A stretch of 64,000 bases of DNA from an uncultured Bacteroidales bacterium (GCA_900316525.1 ONDF01000013.1:1-64000); one strand, 5' to 3'. Shown: positions 50,268 to 59,035, numbered from the stretch's first letter. Translations and numbers: made by a program. The notes: a model not told the origin generated them from the sequence alone.

Positions 50268-51346
50268 AAAAGATCCTGACCCTCCTCGCCGCCGCCTTCC
50301 TGGCGCTGAACCTGTCCGCCCAGGTGTTCACGGACGCATCGGCCTTCCCCGTGTACGGAAAGGCGTCCGATGCGACGAAAACCCGCTACCAGCGGCTTCC
50401 GGCCGCCCTCGAGGGCGTTTCCCGCGGCGCCGTCTGGTACCTCGGCACCCAGAGCGCGGGCTTGTACATCCGCTTCCGGTCCAACTCCACGGCCATCCAT
50501 GCGCGGTGGACATCGACCTACGGGAGCTGGCTGTCGAACATGAATCCGACGGGCGTCCGGGGGCTGGACCTTTACATCCTCGTGGACGGCGTCTGGCGTC
50601 CCGCCGGCGTCGGACGGCCCTCGCAGGAGAAGACGAGCACCGACTGCCTGGTCAAGAACATGACCCCGGAGTGGCGGGAGTACATGCTGTACCTGTCGCT
50701 GTATGACGGGGTCGATTCCCTCGAAATCGGGGTCGATGAAGGGGCCTCCCTGGAGCAGCCGCTCGCTGCGACGCCGCGCACGGAGCGCCCGGTCGTGATG
50801 TACGGCACCAGCATCCTGCAAGGGTGCAGCGCAAGCCGTCCGGGCATGGCCCATACCAGCATGATTTCCCGCGCCCTGGACCGCGAAGTCATCAACCTGG
50901 GCTTCAGCGGGAACGCCCTGCTGGATCCGGAAATCGCCCGCCTGATGGCCTCTGTGCCCGATCCGGCCGTGTATGTGCTGGACTATGCGCCCAACGCCTA
51001 CGCCCCGATGATCAAGGAGCACGGCGAGGAATTCTTCCGCATCCTCCGCGACGCGCATCCCGACGTGCCGGTGATTTTCATCGAAGATGTCATCTTCCCG
51101 CATACGCTGTTCGACAGCGCCATCCGGAAGGAGGTGGAGGACAAGAACTTTGAACAGAAAGCCCTCTTCGAGCGCCTGCAGAGCCAGGGGGAGAAACTGA
51201 TTTTCTACATTCCTGCCGCGGCGATGACGATGCCGGACGGCGAGACCACGGCCGATACGATCCACCTGACGGACCTCGGCATGCAGCGCTACGTGGACCT
51301 CGTTCTCCCGGTTATCCGCAAGGCCCTTCGCAAAGCGCACAAGTAG
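50264..51346 (+). CDS. Exported SGNH/GDSL-family hydrolase
   Basis: A 360-residue protein with signal peptide ending LNLSAQ (about residue 19). An N-terminal beta domain (RGAVWYLGTQSAGLYIRFRS) precedes the SGNH hydrolase: VVMYGTSILQGCSASRPG carries the catalytic Ser, NLGFSGNALLDPEI gives Gly/Asn, and DTIHLTDLGMQRY holds the Asp-x-x-His pair near residue 340. Such two-domain Bacteroidota proteins are usually esterases. It is the last gene of the operon; its stop lies inside a dispersed repeat. Confidence 0.87.
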   Translation: MKKILTLLAAAFLALNLSAQVFTDASAFPVYGKASDATKTRYQRLPAALEGVSRGAVWYLGTQSAGLYIRFRSNSTAIHARWTSTYGSWLSNMNPTGVRGLDLYILVDGVWRPAGVGRPSQEKTSTDCLVKNMTPEWREYMLYLSLYDGVDSLEIGVDEGASLEQPLAATPRTERPVVMYGTSILQGCSASRPGMAHTSMISRALDREVINLGFSGNALLDPEIARLMASVPDPAVYVLDYAPNAYAPMIKEHGEEFFRILRDAHPDVPVIFIEDVIFPHTLFDSAIRKEVEDKNFEQKALFERLQSQGEKLIFYIPAAAMTMPDGETTADTIHLTDLGMQRYVDLVLPVIRKALRKAHK

Positions 51347-51372
51347 ATTCCTTCGCTTCGCTCGGAATGACA
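51345..51372. repeat. AGATT...AATGACA dispersed repeat copy
   Basis: AGATTCCTTCGCTTCGCTCG followed by GAATGACA, identical over 28 bases to 28379-28406. It overlaps the SGNH stop codon and sits just before the promoter at 51383-51390. Confidence 0.88.
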
Positions 51373-51382
51373 GAAATCTTAT

Positions 51383-51390
51383 TACCTTTG
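51383..51390 (+). promoter_or_regulatory. Promoter -7 box, nearly leaderless, next to a repeat
   Basis: TACCTTTG ends 6 bases before the ATG at 51397. The -33 region falls in the repeat. The stretch GAAATCTTATTA before it also precedes the promoter at 15284. Confidence 0.5.
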
Positions 51391-51396
51391 CAGCGT

Positions 51397-51807
51397 ATGA
51401 TTCACAGCGACATGGTTTGGGACCCGCTCCGGAAAAAGAGCGTCCGGCTGACCCCCGAGGAGGAGGTCAGGCAGTGGTTCATCTCCGTCCTGCACGAGGG
51501 GATGAAGGTGCCCGAGCATATGATGGGCAGCGAGGTTTCCCTGACCTGGAACGGCCTCGATTACCGGGCCGACCTCGTCGTCTATGACCGGCAGGCGCAT
51601 CCGCTCCTGGTGGTCGAATGCAAGCGGCCGGAGGTGGAACTGACGCAGGAGGTGGTGGACCAGGCCATCCGCTACAACAACGCGCTGGACGTGCGTTACA
51701 TCGTGATTACCAACGGATTGAAGACCTTTATGTTCGAGCGCCACACGGACGGGTTCGTCTTCGTGGAAAAGGCCCCGCTCTGGGAGGATATGCTATGTCG
51801 ACGATAA
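51397..51807 (+). CDS. Stand-alone HsdR-N-type (PD-(D/E)xK) domain protein
   Basis: A 136-residue protein resembling the nuclease domain of type I restriction HsdR subunits. The core is YRADLVVYDRQAHPLLVVEC followed by KRPEV, giving the Asp...Glu-x-Lys arrangement, plus a later AIRYNNALDVRYIVITNG strand-helix. No helicase domain and no hsdM or hsdS genes are nearby, so it is not a restriction system. Single-domain versions are common in Bacteroidota with no known role. The ATG at 51397 was preferred over 51367 because the promoter lies between them. It overlaps the cca gene by 13 bases. Confidence 0.82.
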   Translation: MIHSDMVWDPLRKKSVRLTPEEEVRQWFISVLHEGMKVPEHMMGSEVSLTWNGLDYRADLVVYDRQAHPLLVVECKRPEVELTQEVVDQAIRYNNALDVRYIVITNGLKTFMFERHTDGFVFVEKAPLWEDMLCRR

Positions 51808-53234
51808 CGGAAGGATACCTGGACGCGCCGGTCTTCAAGCTGGTGTCGGACGTGGCGGCGGACCTCGGGGTGCGCGCCTTCGTCATCGGCGGCTATGTCC
51901 GCGACTGCTTCCTGGGCCGCCCCAACACGGATATCGACATCGTCGTGGAGGGGAGCGGCATCGCGCTCGCGGAAGCCGTGGCGGCGAAGGTCCATACGAA
52001 CGTGAGCGTGTTTCGCAACTTCGGCACCGCGATGCTGCACTACAAGGGCATCGAGGTGGAGTTCGTGGGCGCGCGCAAGGAGTCCTACAACCGCGATTCC
52101 CGGAAGCCCATCGTGGAGGACGGGACGCTGGAAGAGGACCAGCTGCGGCGGGATTTCACCATCAACGCGATGGCCTTCAGCCTGTGCAAGGAGGATTTCG
52201 GCGCCCTGGTCGATCCCTTCGGCGGCATCCGCGACCTCGCGGCCGGCATCATCCGCACCCCGCTCCAGCCCGAACAGACCTACAGCGACGACCCGCTGCG
52301 CATGCTTCGCGCCATCCGCTTCGCCGCGCAGCTCTCCACGCCTGAACACCCCTTCACCATCGTCCCGGAATCGCTGGAAGCGATGCGGGCGATGAAAGAC
52401 CGGATGAAGATCCTCTCCTCCGAACGCATCGTGGAGGAGGTGAACAAGATGCTTGTCACCCGGAAGCCGTCGATGGCCTTCCGCCTGATGGACGAAACCG
52501 GCCTGCTGGAGCAGTTCCTCCCGCAGCTGGTGCAGCTCAAGGGCGTGGAAACCGTCGAGGGAAAGGGCCACAAGGAGAACTTCTCCCACACCCTGCAAGT
52601 GCTTGACAACGTGGCGGAAAGCGAGGAAGGGGAGCCGAACGTCTGGCTCCGCTGGGCCGCGCTCCTGCACGACATCGGCAAGCCCGCGTCCAAGCGCTAC
52701 GCGCCGGGCCAGGGCTGGACCTTCCATGGGCACGAGGTCATCGGCGCCCGGATGGTCCCGAAGATCTTCCAGGGCCTGAAGATGCCGCTGAACGAGAAGA
52801 TGAAGTACGTGCAGAAGCTGGTGAACCTGCACCTGCGCCCGATCGCCCTCGTGGACGACGAGGTGACGGATTCCGCGGTGCGGCGGCTCCTGTTCGACGC
52901 CGGCGACGACATCGACGACCTGATGCTTCTCTGCCACGCGGACATCACCTCCAAGAACCCCGCGAAGGTCGCCCGCCTGCACCGCAACTTCCAGCTTGTG
53001 AAGGAGAAACTGGTGGAGGTGGAGGAGAAGGACAAGATCCGCAACTGGAAGAACCCCATCACCGGCGACTACGTGATGGAGGTCTTCGGCATCGGTCCCT
53101 GCAACACCATCGGCCAGATCAAGGAGTGCGTCAAGAACGCCATCCTGGACGGTGACATCCCCAACACTTTCGAGGCCGCCGACGCGCTGATGCGCGAAAA
53201 GGCCGCCGAGCTGGGCCTCACGCCCGTGAAATAA
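51795..53234 (+). CDS. cca: CCA-adding tRNA nucleotidyltransferase with HD domain
   Basis: A 479-residue cytosolic enzyme that adds or repairs the CCA end of tRNA; the first tRNA-Lys in this window lacks an encoded CCA. Pol-beta-type motif AFVIGGYVRDCFLGRPNTDI lies at about residues 24-43, EEDQLRRDFTINAMA and DDPLRMLRAIRFAAQL follow, then an HD domain (HTLQVL, LLHDIGKPASK near residue 295, and LVNLHLRPI). HD-bearing members may have extra phosphatase or phosphodiesterase activity. It is translationally coupled to the HsdR-N protein. Confidence 0.92.
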   Translation: MSTITEGYLDAPVFKLVSDVAADLGVRAFVIGGYVRDCFLGRPNTDIDIVVEGSGIALAEAVAAKVHTNVSVFRNFGTAMLHYKGIEVEFVGARKESYNRDSRKPIVEDGTLEEDQLRRDFTINAMAFSLCKEDFGALVDPFGGIRDLAAGIIRTPLQPEQTYSDDPLRMLRAIRFAAQLSTPEHPFTIVPESLEAMRAMKDRMKILSSERIVEEVNKMLVTRKPSMAFRLMDETGLLEQFLPQLVQLKGVETVEGKGHKENFSHTLQVLDNVAESEEGEPNVWLRWAALLHDIGKPASKRYAPGQGWTFHGHEVIGARMVPKIFQGLKMPLNEKMKYVQKLVNLHLRPIALVDDEVTDSAVRRLLFDAGDDIDDLMLLCHADITSKNPAKVARLHRNFQLVKEKLVEVEEKDKIRNWKNPITGDYVMEVFGIGPCNTIGQIKECVKNAILDGDIPNTFEAADALMREKAAELGLTPVK

Positions 53235-53258
53235 AAAAGGCGGCCCCGAAAGGCCGCC
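53233..53258 (-). terminator. Terminator of the xer-hpf unit
   Basis: Read on the minus strand: GGCGGCC, loop, GGCCGCC, then six T. It lies 19 bases past the hpf stop and abuts the end of cca, so it may act on both strands. Confidence 0.75.
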
Positions 53259-53277
53259 GTCAGAAAATCTGCGAAGA

Positions 53278-53568
53278 TTATTTCTCGAAGCGCCGCTCCT
53301 TGGCGCGGACGATCTTTTCCTTCATCGCGTCGGCCGCCTCGGTGACGGCCTCCTCGAAGGTCTTGGCGTTCCGTTCGATCACGAGGTCTTCACCCGGGAC
53401 GCGGGTTTGGAGCCGGACGACCTTGTTCTCGGGTTCCGGGGAGAGGGAGAGGGTGACATCGATGTCGCCGAGGTTGTCGAAGAACTTCTCCACCTTGCCG
53501 ACTTTCTTCTCCACGAATGCGAGCAGCTTCTCATCTGCATCGAACTTCAGGGACTTCACATTAATCAT
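53278..53568 (-). CDS. hpf: Ribosome hibernation-promoting factor (short form)
   Basis: A 96-residue protein of the HPF/YfiA family that binds the 30S decoding region and inactivates ribosomes in stationary phase. Recognisable parts are MINVKSLKFDADEKLLAFVE, DVTLSLSPE near residue 38 and RNAKTFEEAVTEAADAM. It lacks the C-terminal dimerisation domain of long HPF. It overlaps the upstream tyrosine recombinase gene by 8 bases and ends at a terminator. Confidence 0.92.
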   Translation of the reverse strand: MINVKSLKFDADEKLLAFVEKKVGKVEKFFDNLGDIDVTLSLSPEPENKVVRLQTRVPGEDLVIERNAKTFEEAVTEAADAMKEKIVRAKERRFEK

Positions 53569-54523
53569 TTGAGCCTCCGTTTTTTGCCCTGGGATGGGCG
53601 TTGTTATACACTTTCTTCAGCCGGTCGACGGAGTTGTGCGTGTACACCTGCGTGGCGGCGAGGTTCGCGTGGCCGAGCATCTCCTTGATGGAGTTCAGGT
53701 CGGCGCCGTCGTCCAGGAGGGCCGTGGCGACCGAATGCCTGAGCACGTGGGGGGATTTCCTCCCGGTGATGCCGTAGCCGTCGAGTTCCGCCTTGATGGT
53801 CCGGTCCACGTAGTTGGGGTACAGGGGCCTGCCCTTTTCCGTCACGAGGAGGGGGCCATCCGCGGGCGGCGCGCTGCCTCTCATCGACTCAACTGCATTC
53901 AAATATAAGCAAATTTCGTGACAAAGTGAAGGGACCACCGGAATTTCTCGCATTTTGTCGCCTTTTCCCACGACGCGAAGCACCTGCCTGGCGGGGTTGA
54001 ACGAGTCCGTCCGGAGGCCGATGAGTTCCGCCCGGCGGATGCCCGTCCCAAAGAGCAGGCTGACGATGAGACGGCGCAGGCGGGCGCGGTAGAGCTCCAC
54101 GGCGGTCTTGTCCGTCGGGGCCGGTCCATAGCTGCGCAGGATGTCCAATTCGTCCTCCCCAGCCCAGTGGTCGGTGGCCTTAAAGTATTCATCCATCGAC
54201 TTTTCCTGATAGAACTCCGGCAGCCGTTTCTCCATCTTGGGGCGCTTGACATTGCGGGCGGGGTTGGATTTCAGGACGCCTTTCTGCATCAGGAAGCGGC
54301 AGAACCCGCTCAGGACCGACATGTGCTGGTGCACCGTCCGCGGCTTCAGGCCCCGGTTGATGCAATCGGCCTCATACCGGCGCAGCATCGACGGGGTGAG
54401 CGACGCAACGACTTCCCCCTCGCAGAACCGCGAGAAATCCGCCAGCACATCGCCGTAGATGGCCTGTGTCCGGGGCGAATACCGCCGGATGTCGCGGATA
54501 TAGGTGAGGTAGGCGTCGATCAT
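53561..54523 (-). CDS. Tyrosine recombinase (XerC/XerD type)
   Basis: A 320-residue site-specific recombinase likely resolving chromosome dimers at dif. It has an N-terminal SAM-like domain (SPRTQAIYGDVLADFSRF) and a catalytic domain with Arg in GTGIRRAELIGLR, Lys in VVGKGDKMR, HVLRHSVATALL, LGHANLAATQVYTH and the Tyr nucleophile. No phage or integron genes flank it, which supports a housekeeping Xer role, but XerC and XerD cannot be told apart from this alone. The Met at 54523 was chosen over one eight codons upstream because the promoter box (54537-54544) overlaps the latter. Confidence 0.9.
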   Translation of the reverse strand: MIDAYLTYIRDIRRYSPRTQAIYGDVLADFSRFCEGEVVASLTPSMLRRYEADCINRGLKPRTVHQHMSVLSGFCRFLMQKGVLKSNPARNVKRPKMEKRLPEFYQEKSMDEYFKATDHWAGEDELDILRSYGPAPTDKTAVELYRARLRRLIVSLLFGTGIRRAELIGLRTDSFNPARQVLRVVGKGDKMREIPVVPSLCHEICLYLNAVESMRGSAPPADGPLLVTEKGRPLYPNYVDRTIKAELDGYGITGRKSPHVLRHSVATALLDDGADLNSIKEMLGHANLAATQVYTHNSVDRLKKVYNNAHPRAKNGGSND

Positions 54524-54536
54524 ACTTTTCCTGATG

Positions 54537-54564
54537 CAAAAATACACCTTTTTTCGTATATTTG
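54537..54564. promoter_or_regulatory. Overlapping divergent promoters (xer and GH3)
   Basis: Minus-strand -7 box TATTTTTG at 54537-54544 and plus-strand -7 box TATATTTG at 54557-54564. Each box lies in the other's -33/spacer zone, and both end 13 bases from their start codons, so simultaneous occupation is unlikely. Confidence 0.6.
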
Positions 54565-54577
54565 TAAGTTACTAACA

Positions 54578-56839
54578 ATGCTGAACGCGATGAACTGCAA
54601 ATCTCTCCTCCTTATCGGCCTTGCCCTTGCCGCGCTTGCGTGCGGGCAGGCCCCCCAGAAGAAATCGAACCTTCCCGTCTACCTGGACGACGCCCAGCCC
54701 CTCGAGGCGCGGGTGGAAGACGCCTTCTCGAAGATGACTCTCGACGAGAAGATCGCGATGGTCCATGCGCAGTCCAAGTTCAGTTCTCCGGGCGTGCCGC
54801 GCCTGGGCATTCCGGAGGTGTGGTGCACCGACGGCCCCCACGGCATCCGCGCGGAGGTTCTCTGGGACGAGTGGGACCAGGCCGGCTGGACCAACGACTC
54901 CATCACGGCGTTCCCGGCCCTGAGCGGCCTGGCGGCCACCTGGGACCGCGAGCTCTCCCGCCTGTACGGCAAGAGCATCGGCGAAGAGGCCCGCTACCGG
55001 AACAAGACCGTGCTGCTGGGCCCCGGCGTGAACATCTACCGGTTCCCGCTGAACGGCCGCAACTTCGAGTATATGGGCGAGGACCCGTATCTCGCGGGCG
55101 AGATGGTGGTTCCCTACATCGAGGGCGTGCAGTCCAACGGCGTCGCGGTGTGCGTGAAGCACTACGCGCTGAACAACAGCGAGGTGAACCGCCACGTGGC
55201 GAACACCATCGTGGACGACCGCACCCTGTATGAAATCTACCTCCCGGCCTTCAAGGCGGCGGTCCAGAAGGGCCACGCCTGGTCCGTCATGGCCGCCTAC
55301 AACCTCTATAACAATGAGCACCTGTGCTCCAACGAGGTCCTGCTGGACAAGATACTCCGCGGGGAATGGGGCTTCGACGGCGTGGTGATCAGCGACTGGG
55401 GCGGCGTGCACAACACGCTCGGGACCGCGAAGCACGGCGTGGACCTGGAATACGGTTCCTGGACCGACGGCCTCACGATGGGCAAGACCAACGCCTATGA
55501 CAGCTACTATCTCGCCGCTCCCTACAAGGAGGCCATCCAGAAGGGCGAGATCGGCACCGAGGAGCTGGATGCCCGCGTGAAGCGGATCCTGCGCCTCATC
55601 TTCCGCACCTCCATGGACCGCAACCGTCCGTTCGGCAGCCAGACTTCGCCGGAGCATTACGCCGCGGCCCGAAAGATCGGCGCCGAGTCCATCGTCCTCC
55701 TCAAGAACGACGGCGGGCTTCTGCCGATGGCCGCGAAGCCGGCCAAGATCCTCGTCGTGGGCGAGAACGCCGTCAAGATGATGACCGTGGGCGGCGGCTC
55801 CTCCTCGCTGAAGGCGAAACTGGAAGTCTCTCCGCTGGACGGCATCAAGGCCCGCTGGCCGGAAGCCGAGGTCGTCTGGGAGCGCGGCTATGTGGGCGAC
55901 GTGGGCGGTGAGTACAACGGTGTCTCCACCGGCCAGGATCTCCGCGAATCCCGCGACGCGGCCACCCTCATCGCCGATGCGGTGAAGGCCGCGGAAGGCG
56001 CCGACTACGTGATCTTCATCGGCGGCCTGAACAAGTCCGACCGGCAGGATGCCGAGGGCCTGGACCGCGTCCAGTACGGCCTGCCGTACGGCCAGGACGC
56101 CGTCATCGAGGCGCTGGCCGCCGCGACGGACAAGCTCGTGGTGGTGAACATCTCCGGCAACGCCGTGGCGATGCCGTGGGTGGAGAAGGTCCCCGCCATC
56201 GTCCAGGACTGGTACCTGGGCACCCAGGCCGGCCATTCCCTGGCCGATGTCCTGTCCGGCGACGTGAATCCCTCCGGCCATCTGCCGTTCACCATCCCTG
56301 TTTCTTATGCCGACAATCCCGTCCAGACGGAAAAGCAGTATCCCGGCATTCTCCGGGACGGCACTTTCGAGGGCCTGCCAATCATGGACATGGAATATAC
56401 CGAGGGCATCTACGTGGGCTACCGGTGGTATGACATCCACGGCGGCGTCCTCTTCCCGTTCGGATACGGTCTGAGCTACACCACCTTCGCGTTCGGCGAG
56501 CCGAAGATCGACAAGAAGTCGATGAAGGAGAACGGCACCGTGACGGTGACCGTGCCCGTGACGAACACCGGTTCCGTCGCCGGCGCCGAGGTCGTCCAGC
56601 TCTACATTGCCGACGTGGAGGCCTCCGTGGGCCGTCCCGCCAAGGAGCTCAAGGGCTTCGCCAAGGTGTGCCTCGAGCCCGGCCAGAAGGCCGATGTGAG
56701 CTTCACCATCGACAAGGAGGCCCTCAGCTTCTTCGATGCGGACAAGCACGCATGGGTGGCCGAGAAGGGCACCTTCCGCGCCCTTGTCGCCGCTTCCGCG
56801 CAGGATGTCAAGGGTACCGTCGAGTTTGAACTGAAATAG
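54578..56839 (+). CDS. GH3 beta-glucosidase-like lipoprotein
   Basis: A 753-residue lipoprotein (LAALACGQ, Cys22). GH3 marks: EVWCTDGPHGIRAE, LLGPGVNIYRFPLNGRNFEY, CVKHYALNN and the nucleophile Asp273 in GVVISDWGGVHNT. The second domain has IVLLKNDGGLLPM and LVVGENAVKMM, and the fibronectin-III-like end has FGYGLSYTTF. Two starts are possible (54578 or 54590); the second gives a shorter signal sequence. It has its own promoter, divergent from xer. The substrate class is beta-glucosides by family; linkage unknown. Confidence 0.9.
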   Translation: MLNAMNCKSLLLIGLALAALACGQAPQKKSNLPVYLDDAQPLEARVEDAFSKMTLDEKIAMVHAQSKFSSPGVPRLGIPEVWCTDGPHGIRAEVLWDEWDQAGWTNDSITAFPALSGLAATWDRELSRLYGKSIGEEARYRNKTVLLGPGVNIYRFPLNGRNFEYMGEDPYLAGEMVVPYIEGVQSNGVAVCVKHYALNNSEVNRHVANTIVDDRTLYEIYLPAFKAAVQKGHAWSVMAAYNLYNNEHLCSNEVLLDKILRGEWGFDGVVISDWGGVHNTLGTAKHGVDLEYGSWTDGLTMGKTNAYDSYYLAAPYKEAIQKGEIGTEELDARVKRILRLIFRTSMDRNRPFGSQTSPEHYAAARKIGAESIVLLKNDGGLLPMAAKPAKILVVGENAVKMMTVGGGSSSLKAKLEVSPLDGIKARWPEAEVVWERGYVGDVGGEYNGVSTGQDLRESRDAATLIADAVKAAEGADYVIFIGGLNKSDRQDAEGLDRVQYGLPYGQDAVIEALAAATDKLVVVNISGNAVAMPWVEKVPAIVQDWYLGTQAGHSLADVLSGDVNPSGHLPFTIPVSYADNPVQTEKQYPGILRDGTFEGLPIMDMEYTEGIYVGYRWYDIHGGVLFPFGYGLSYTTFAFGEPKIDKKSMKENGTVTVTVPVTNTGSVAGAEVVQLYIADVEASVGRPAKELKGFAKVCLEPGQKADVSFTIDKEALSFFDADKHAWVAEKGTFRALVAASAQDVKGTVEFELK

Positions 56840-56850
56840 CATTCCCCGTC

Positions 56851-57957
56851 GTGAAGAGGATCTTATTGCTGTCGGCCGGCTTGGCCGTAACCGTGTCCCT
56901 TTGGGCGCAGAAGGACATCAATTCTCCTGCGGATACCGTCTACTTGCAGTATGGCGGTACGGCCACGGTTCACGTCAAGAAGATCGAACCCTCCAAGCCG
57001 GGTTCTCCTTCCGCCTATCAGATCAGGACGCACGAGACCCTCAGCCTGGCGAATTCGGACCAGTGGCTCAAGATCGAGGGCGGTTACCGGTGGGTATCGG
57101 AGGAAGTCTTCGACAGCTTCAAGAGCATCGAGGTTCAGAAAGTGGTTTTTGCCGACGGTTTCGTCCTTCCGTTCGAAGGGGGCGGGATGGACCGGAGCCT
57201 CCTGCTGAAGGCGCCTTACTATGAGGCCTCCCACGGGGATTTTTACGCCGAGGAAGTCGTCCCGCTGACTCGCGCGGAAACGCGCGCGCTCGTCGGGGAT
57301 GAGGCTTATTACCTGGGCTATCGGGTCTCGAAGATCCAGGCGGTGGCCGGCCTGGCCAAGTTCCTGGCCGGCTTTTCGTCCGGTTTCGCCTGCTATCTGA
57401 CCCGGGACGCCGCCATCGGGGAGAAGTTTGTCCCCGGCACCGGAAACAACGTCGGCGTCATCGAATACAAGTTGAACCCCGGATGGTATACGGGGACGGG
57501 CGCCGCGGCGGTCACCCTGGCCTATGGCCTTTCCGAGATGTTCCTCGCCAATGCGTCCATTTCCCGGCTGGCCCGGACGTTCCGCGTTTACAAGGCTCCT
57601 TCCTCTTCGTCTTTCGTCACAAGGTCCGCCATCGGCGGGGGACTTCTCCTCGCCGGCGGGGCCGTCACATTCCTGGGCTATAACCGGATTGCGAAGAACG
57701 AGGGTTGGTCCGAATCGTACAGCATGGTGGACGGGATGGACGATCCCGTCAAGACCAAGACATACGGCAAGAAGATGGGCGCGCCCTGGCTCCTGCCCGC
57801 CGCCGGCGCGCTGCTGGCGAACTTCGGCCTTACTGAACTGACGACCGGGCTGACGGGGCTCTCGGGGTATTCCAAGCTCCGGGCCGCCGGCCTCGACCGC
57901 GCCCGGGTTCAAGTGGCCCCCACGCCCTATGGGATGGGCCTCAGCATGGTGTTTTAG
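56851..57957 (+). CDS. Exported membrane-associated protein of unknown function, GTG start
   Basis: A 368-residue protein starting at GTG (56851), with signal peptide (LLLSAGLAVTVSLWAQ, ending about residue 20). The first half is a beta-rich domain (VYLQYGGTATVHVKKIEPSK). The second half holds four moderately hydrophobic, Gly/Ala-rich segments (for example AVAGLAKFLAGFSSGFACYL and SAIGGGLLLAGGAVTFLGYN), consistent with membrane helices. It lies 11 bases after the GH3 gene and 24 before holA, so it is probably in the GH3 transcript. I do not recognise a family. Confidence 0.72.
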   Translation: MKRILLLSAGLAVTVSLWAQKDINSPADTVYLQYGGTATVHVKKIEPSKPGSPSAYQIRTHETLSLANSDQWLKIEGGYRWVSEEVFDSFKSIEVQKVVFADGFVLPFEGGGMDRSLLLKAPYYEASHGDFYAEEVVPLTRAETRALVGDEAYYLGYRVSKIQAVAGLAKFLAGFSSGFACYLTRDAAIGEKFVPGTGNNVGVIEYKLNPGWYTGTGAAAVTLAYGLSEMFLANASISRLARTFRVYKAPSSSSFVTRSAIGGGLLLAGGAVTFLGYNRIAKNEGWSESYSMVDGMDDPVKTKTYGKKMGAPWLLPAAGALLANFGLTELTTGLTGLSGYSKLRAAGLDRARVQVAPTPYGMGLSMVF

Positions 57958-57981
57958 CGTTTTTGGTACCGATGTCCTGAT

Positions 57982-59025
57982 ATGGCTGCAAAATCTTATA
58001 TGGAAACCGACCGGCAGGTCCGGAACCTCATCGAGGAGGTCAAGTCCGGCGTGTTCAAGCCGGTGTATCTCCTGATGGGGGAGGAGCCGTATTATCCCGA
58101 CCTCCTGTGCCAGGCGATCATCGACAACTGCCTGCAGGACTGGGAGAAGGACTTCAACGAACTGATCTGCTACGGGGCCGATGTCGACGCCGACGCGGTG
58201 ATCACGGCGGCCCGGCGGTTCCCGATGATGGCGGAGCGGCAGCTGGTGGTCGTGAAGGAGGCGCAGGCGATGAAGACCCTCGAGGACCTCGCCCTCTACT
58301 GCCAGAAGCCGCTGGATTCCACCGTGCTGGTCATCCTGATGCACGGGGCTTCCGCCGACAAGCGCAAGTCCCTGTACAAGACCGTCCTGAAGCAGGGCGT
58401 CATCGTGGAATCCCTGCCCCTGCGGGACTATGAGACGGAGAAATGGGTCGTGACCTATTACGCCGAGCGGGGGCTGCAGATCGATCCGGAAGGCGCGCGG
58501 CTGCTGGTGGAATCGACCGGAACCGACCTCGCGCGGATCGCCGTCGAGACGGAGAAACTCCTGAAGAACCTCCCTGAGGGGGTGAAGAACATCACCCCGG
58601 AAGACATCGAAAAGAACGTGGGCATCAGCCGGCAGTTCAGCATCTTCGAGCTGACGAAGGCGCTGTCGTTCCGCGACGCCGTCCGGGCCGTGAAGGTGGC
58701 CCGGAACGTCGGCGAAGCGCCGAAGTTCGCGATGCCGATGGCCGTGAGCATGCTGTACACGCACTTCAATCGCATCCTGCGCTACCACGCGCTCATCCAG
58801 GCGGGGCAGGGCGGCGACGGCGCCGCCAAGGCGAAGGTCCTGGGCGTGAATCCGTATTTCTTCAAGGAGTACGACGCGGCCGTGAAGAAGTATTCGCTGA
58901 AGCAGACGATGCGCGTCATCTCCCTCCTGAACGACTATGACTTCAAGGGGAAGGGCGGCGAAGTCGGGGAAGCCACCCCGGCGGACCTGCTGGTGGAACT
59001 GACGACGAAAATTTTGAATATTTAG
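57982..59025 (+). CDS. holA: DNA polymerase III subunit delta
   Basis: A 347-residue clamp-loader subunit that opens the beta clamp. Family features: VYLLMGEEPYYPDLLCQAII near residue 29 (degenerate P-loop region), FPMMAERQLVVVKEAQAM near residue 75, and the SRQFSIFELTKALSFRDAVR stretch near residue 216. It follows the hypothetical gene by 24 bases and has no clear promoter of its own. Confidence 0.9.
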   Translation: MAAKSYMETDRQVRNLIEEVKSGVFKPVYLLMGEEPYYPDLLCQAIIDNCLQDWEKDFNELICYGADVDADAVITAARRFPMMAERQLVVVKEAQAMKTLEDLALYCQKPLDSTVLVILMHGASADKRKSLYKTVLKQGVIVESLPLRDYETEKWVVTYYAERGLQIDPEGARLLVESTGTDLARIAVETEKLLKNLPEGVKNITPEDIEKNVGISRQFSIFELTKALSFRDAVRAVKVARNVGEAPKFAMPMAVSMLYTHFNRILRYHALIQAGQGGDGAAKAKVLGVNPYFFKEYDAAVKKYSLKQTMRVISLLNDYDFKGKGGEVGEATPADLLVELTTKILNI

Positions 59026-59035
59026 TAAAAATTTA

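Noticed and set aside
51397..51807. Type I restriction system
   Set aside because: Only an HsdR N-terminal-type domain is present; no helicase, HsdM or HsdS is nearby.
53561..54523. Integrase of a mobile element
   Set aside because: No att-like repeats, cargo or phage genes; coupling to hpf and general length fit a chromosomal Xer recombinase.
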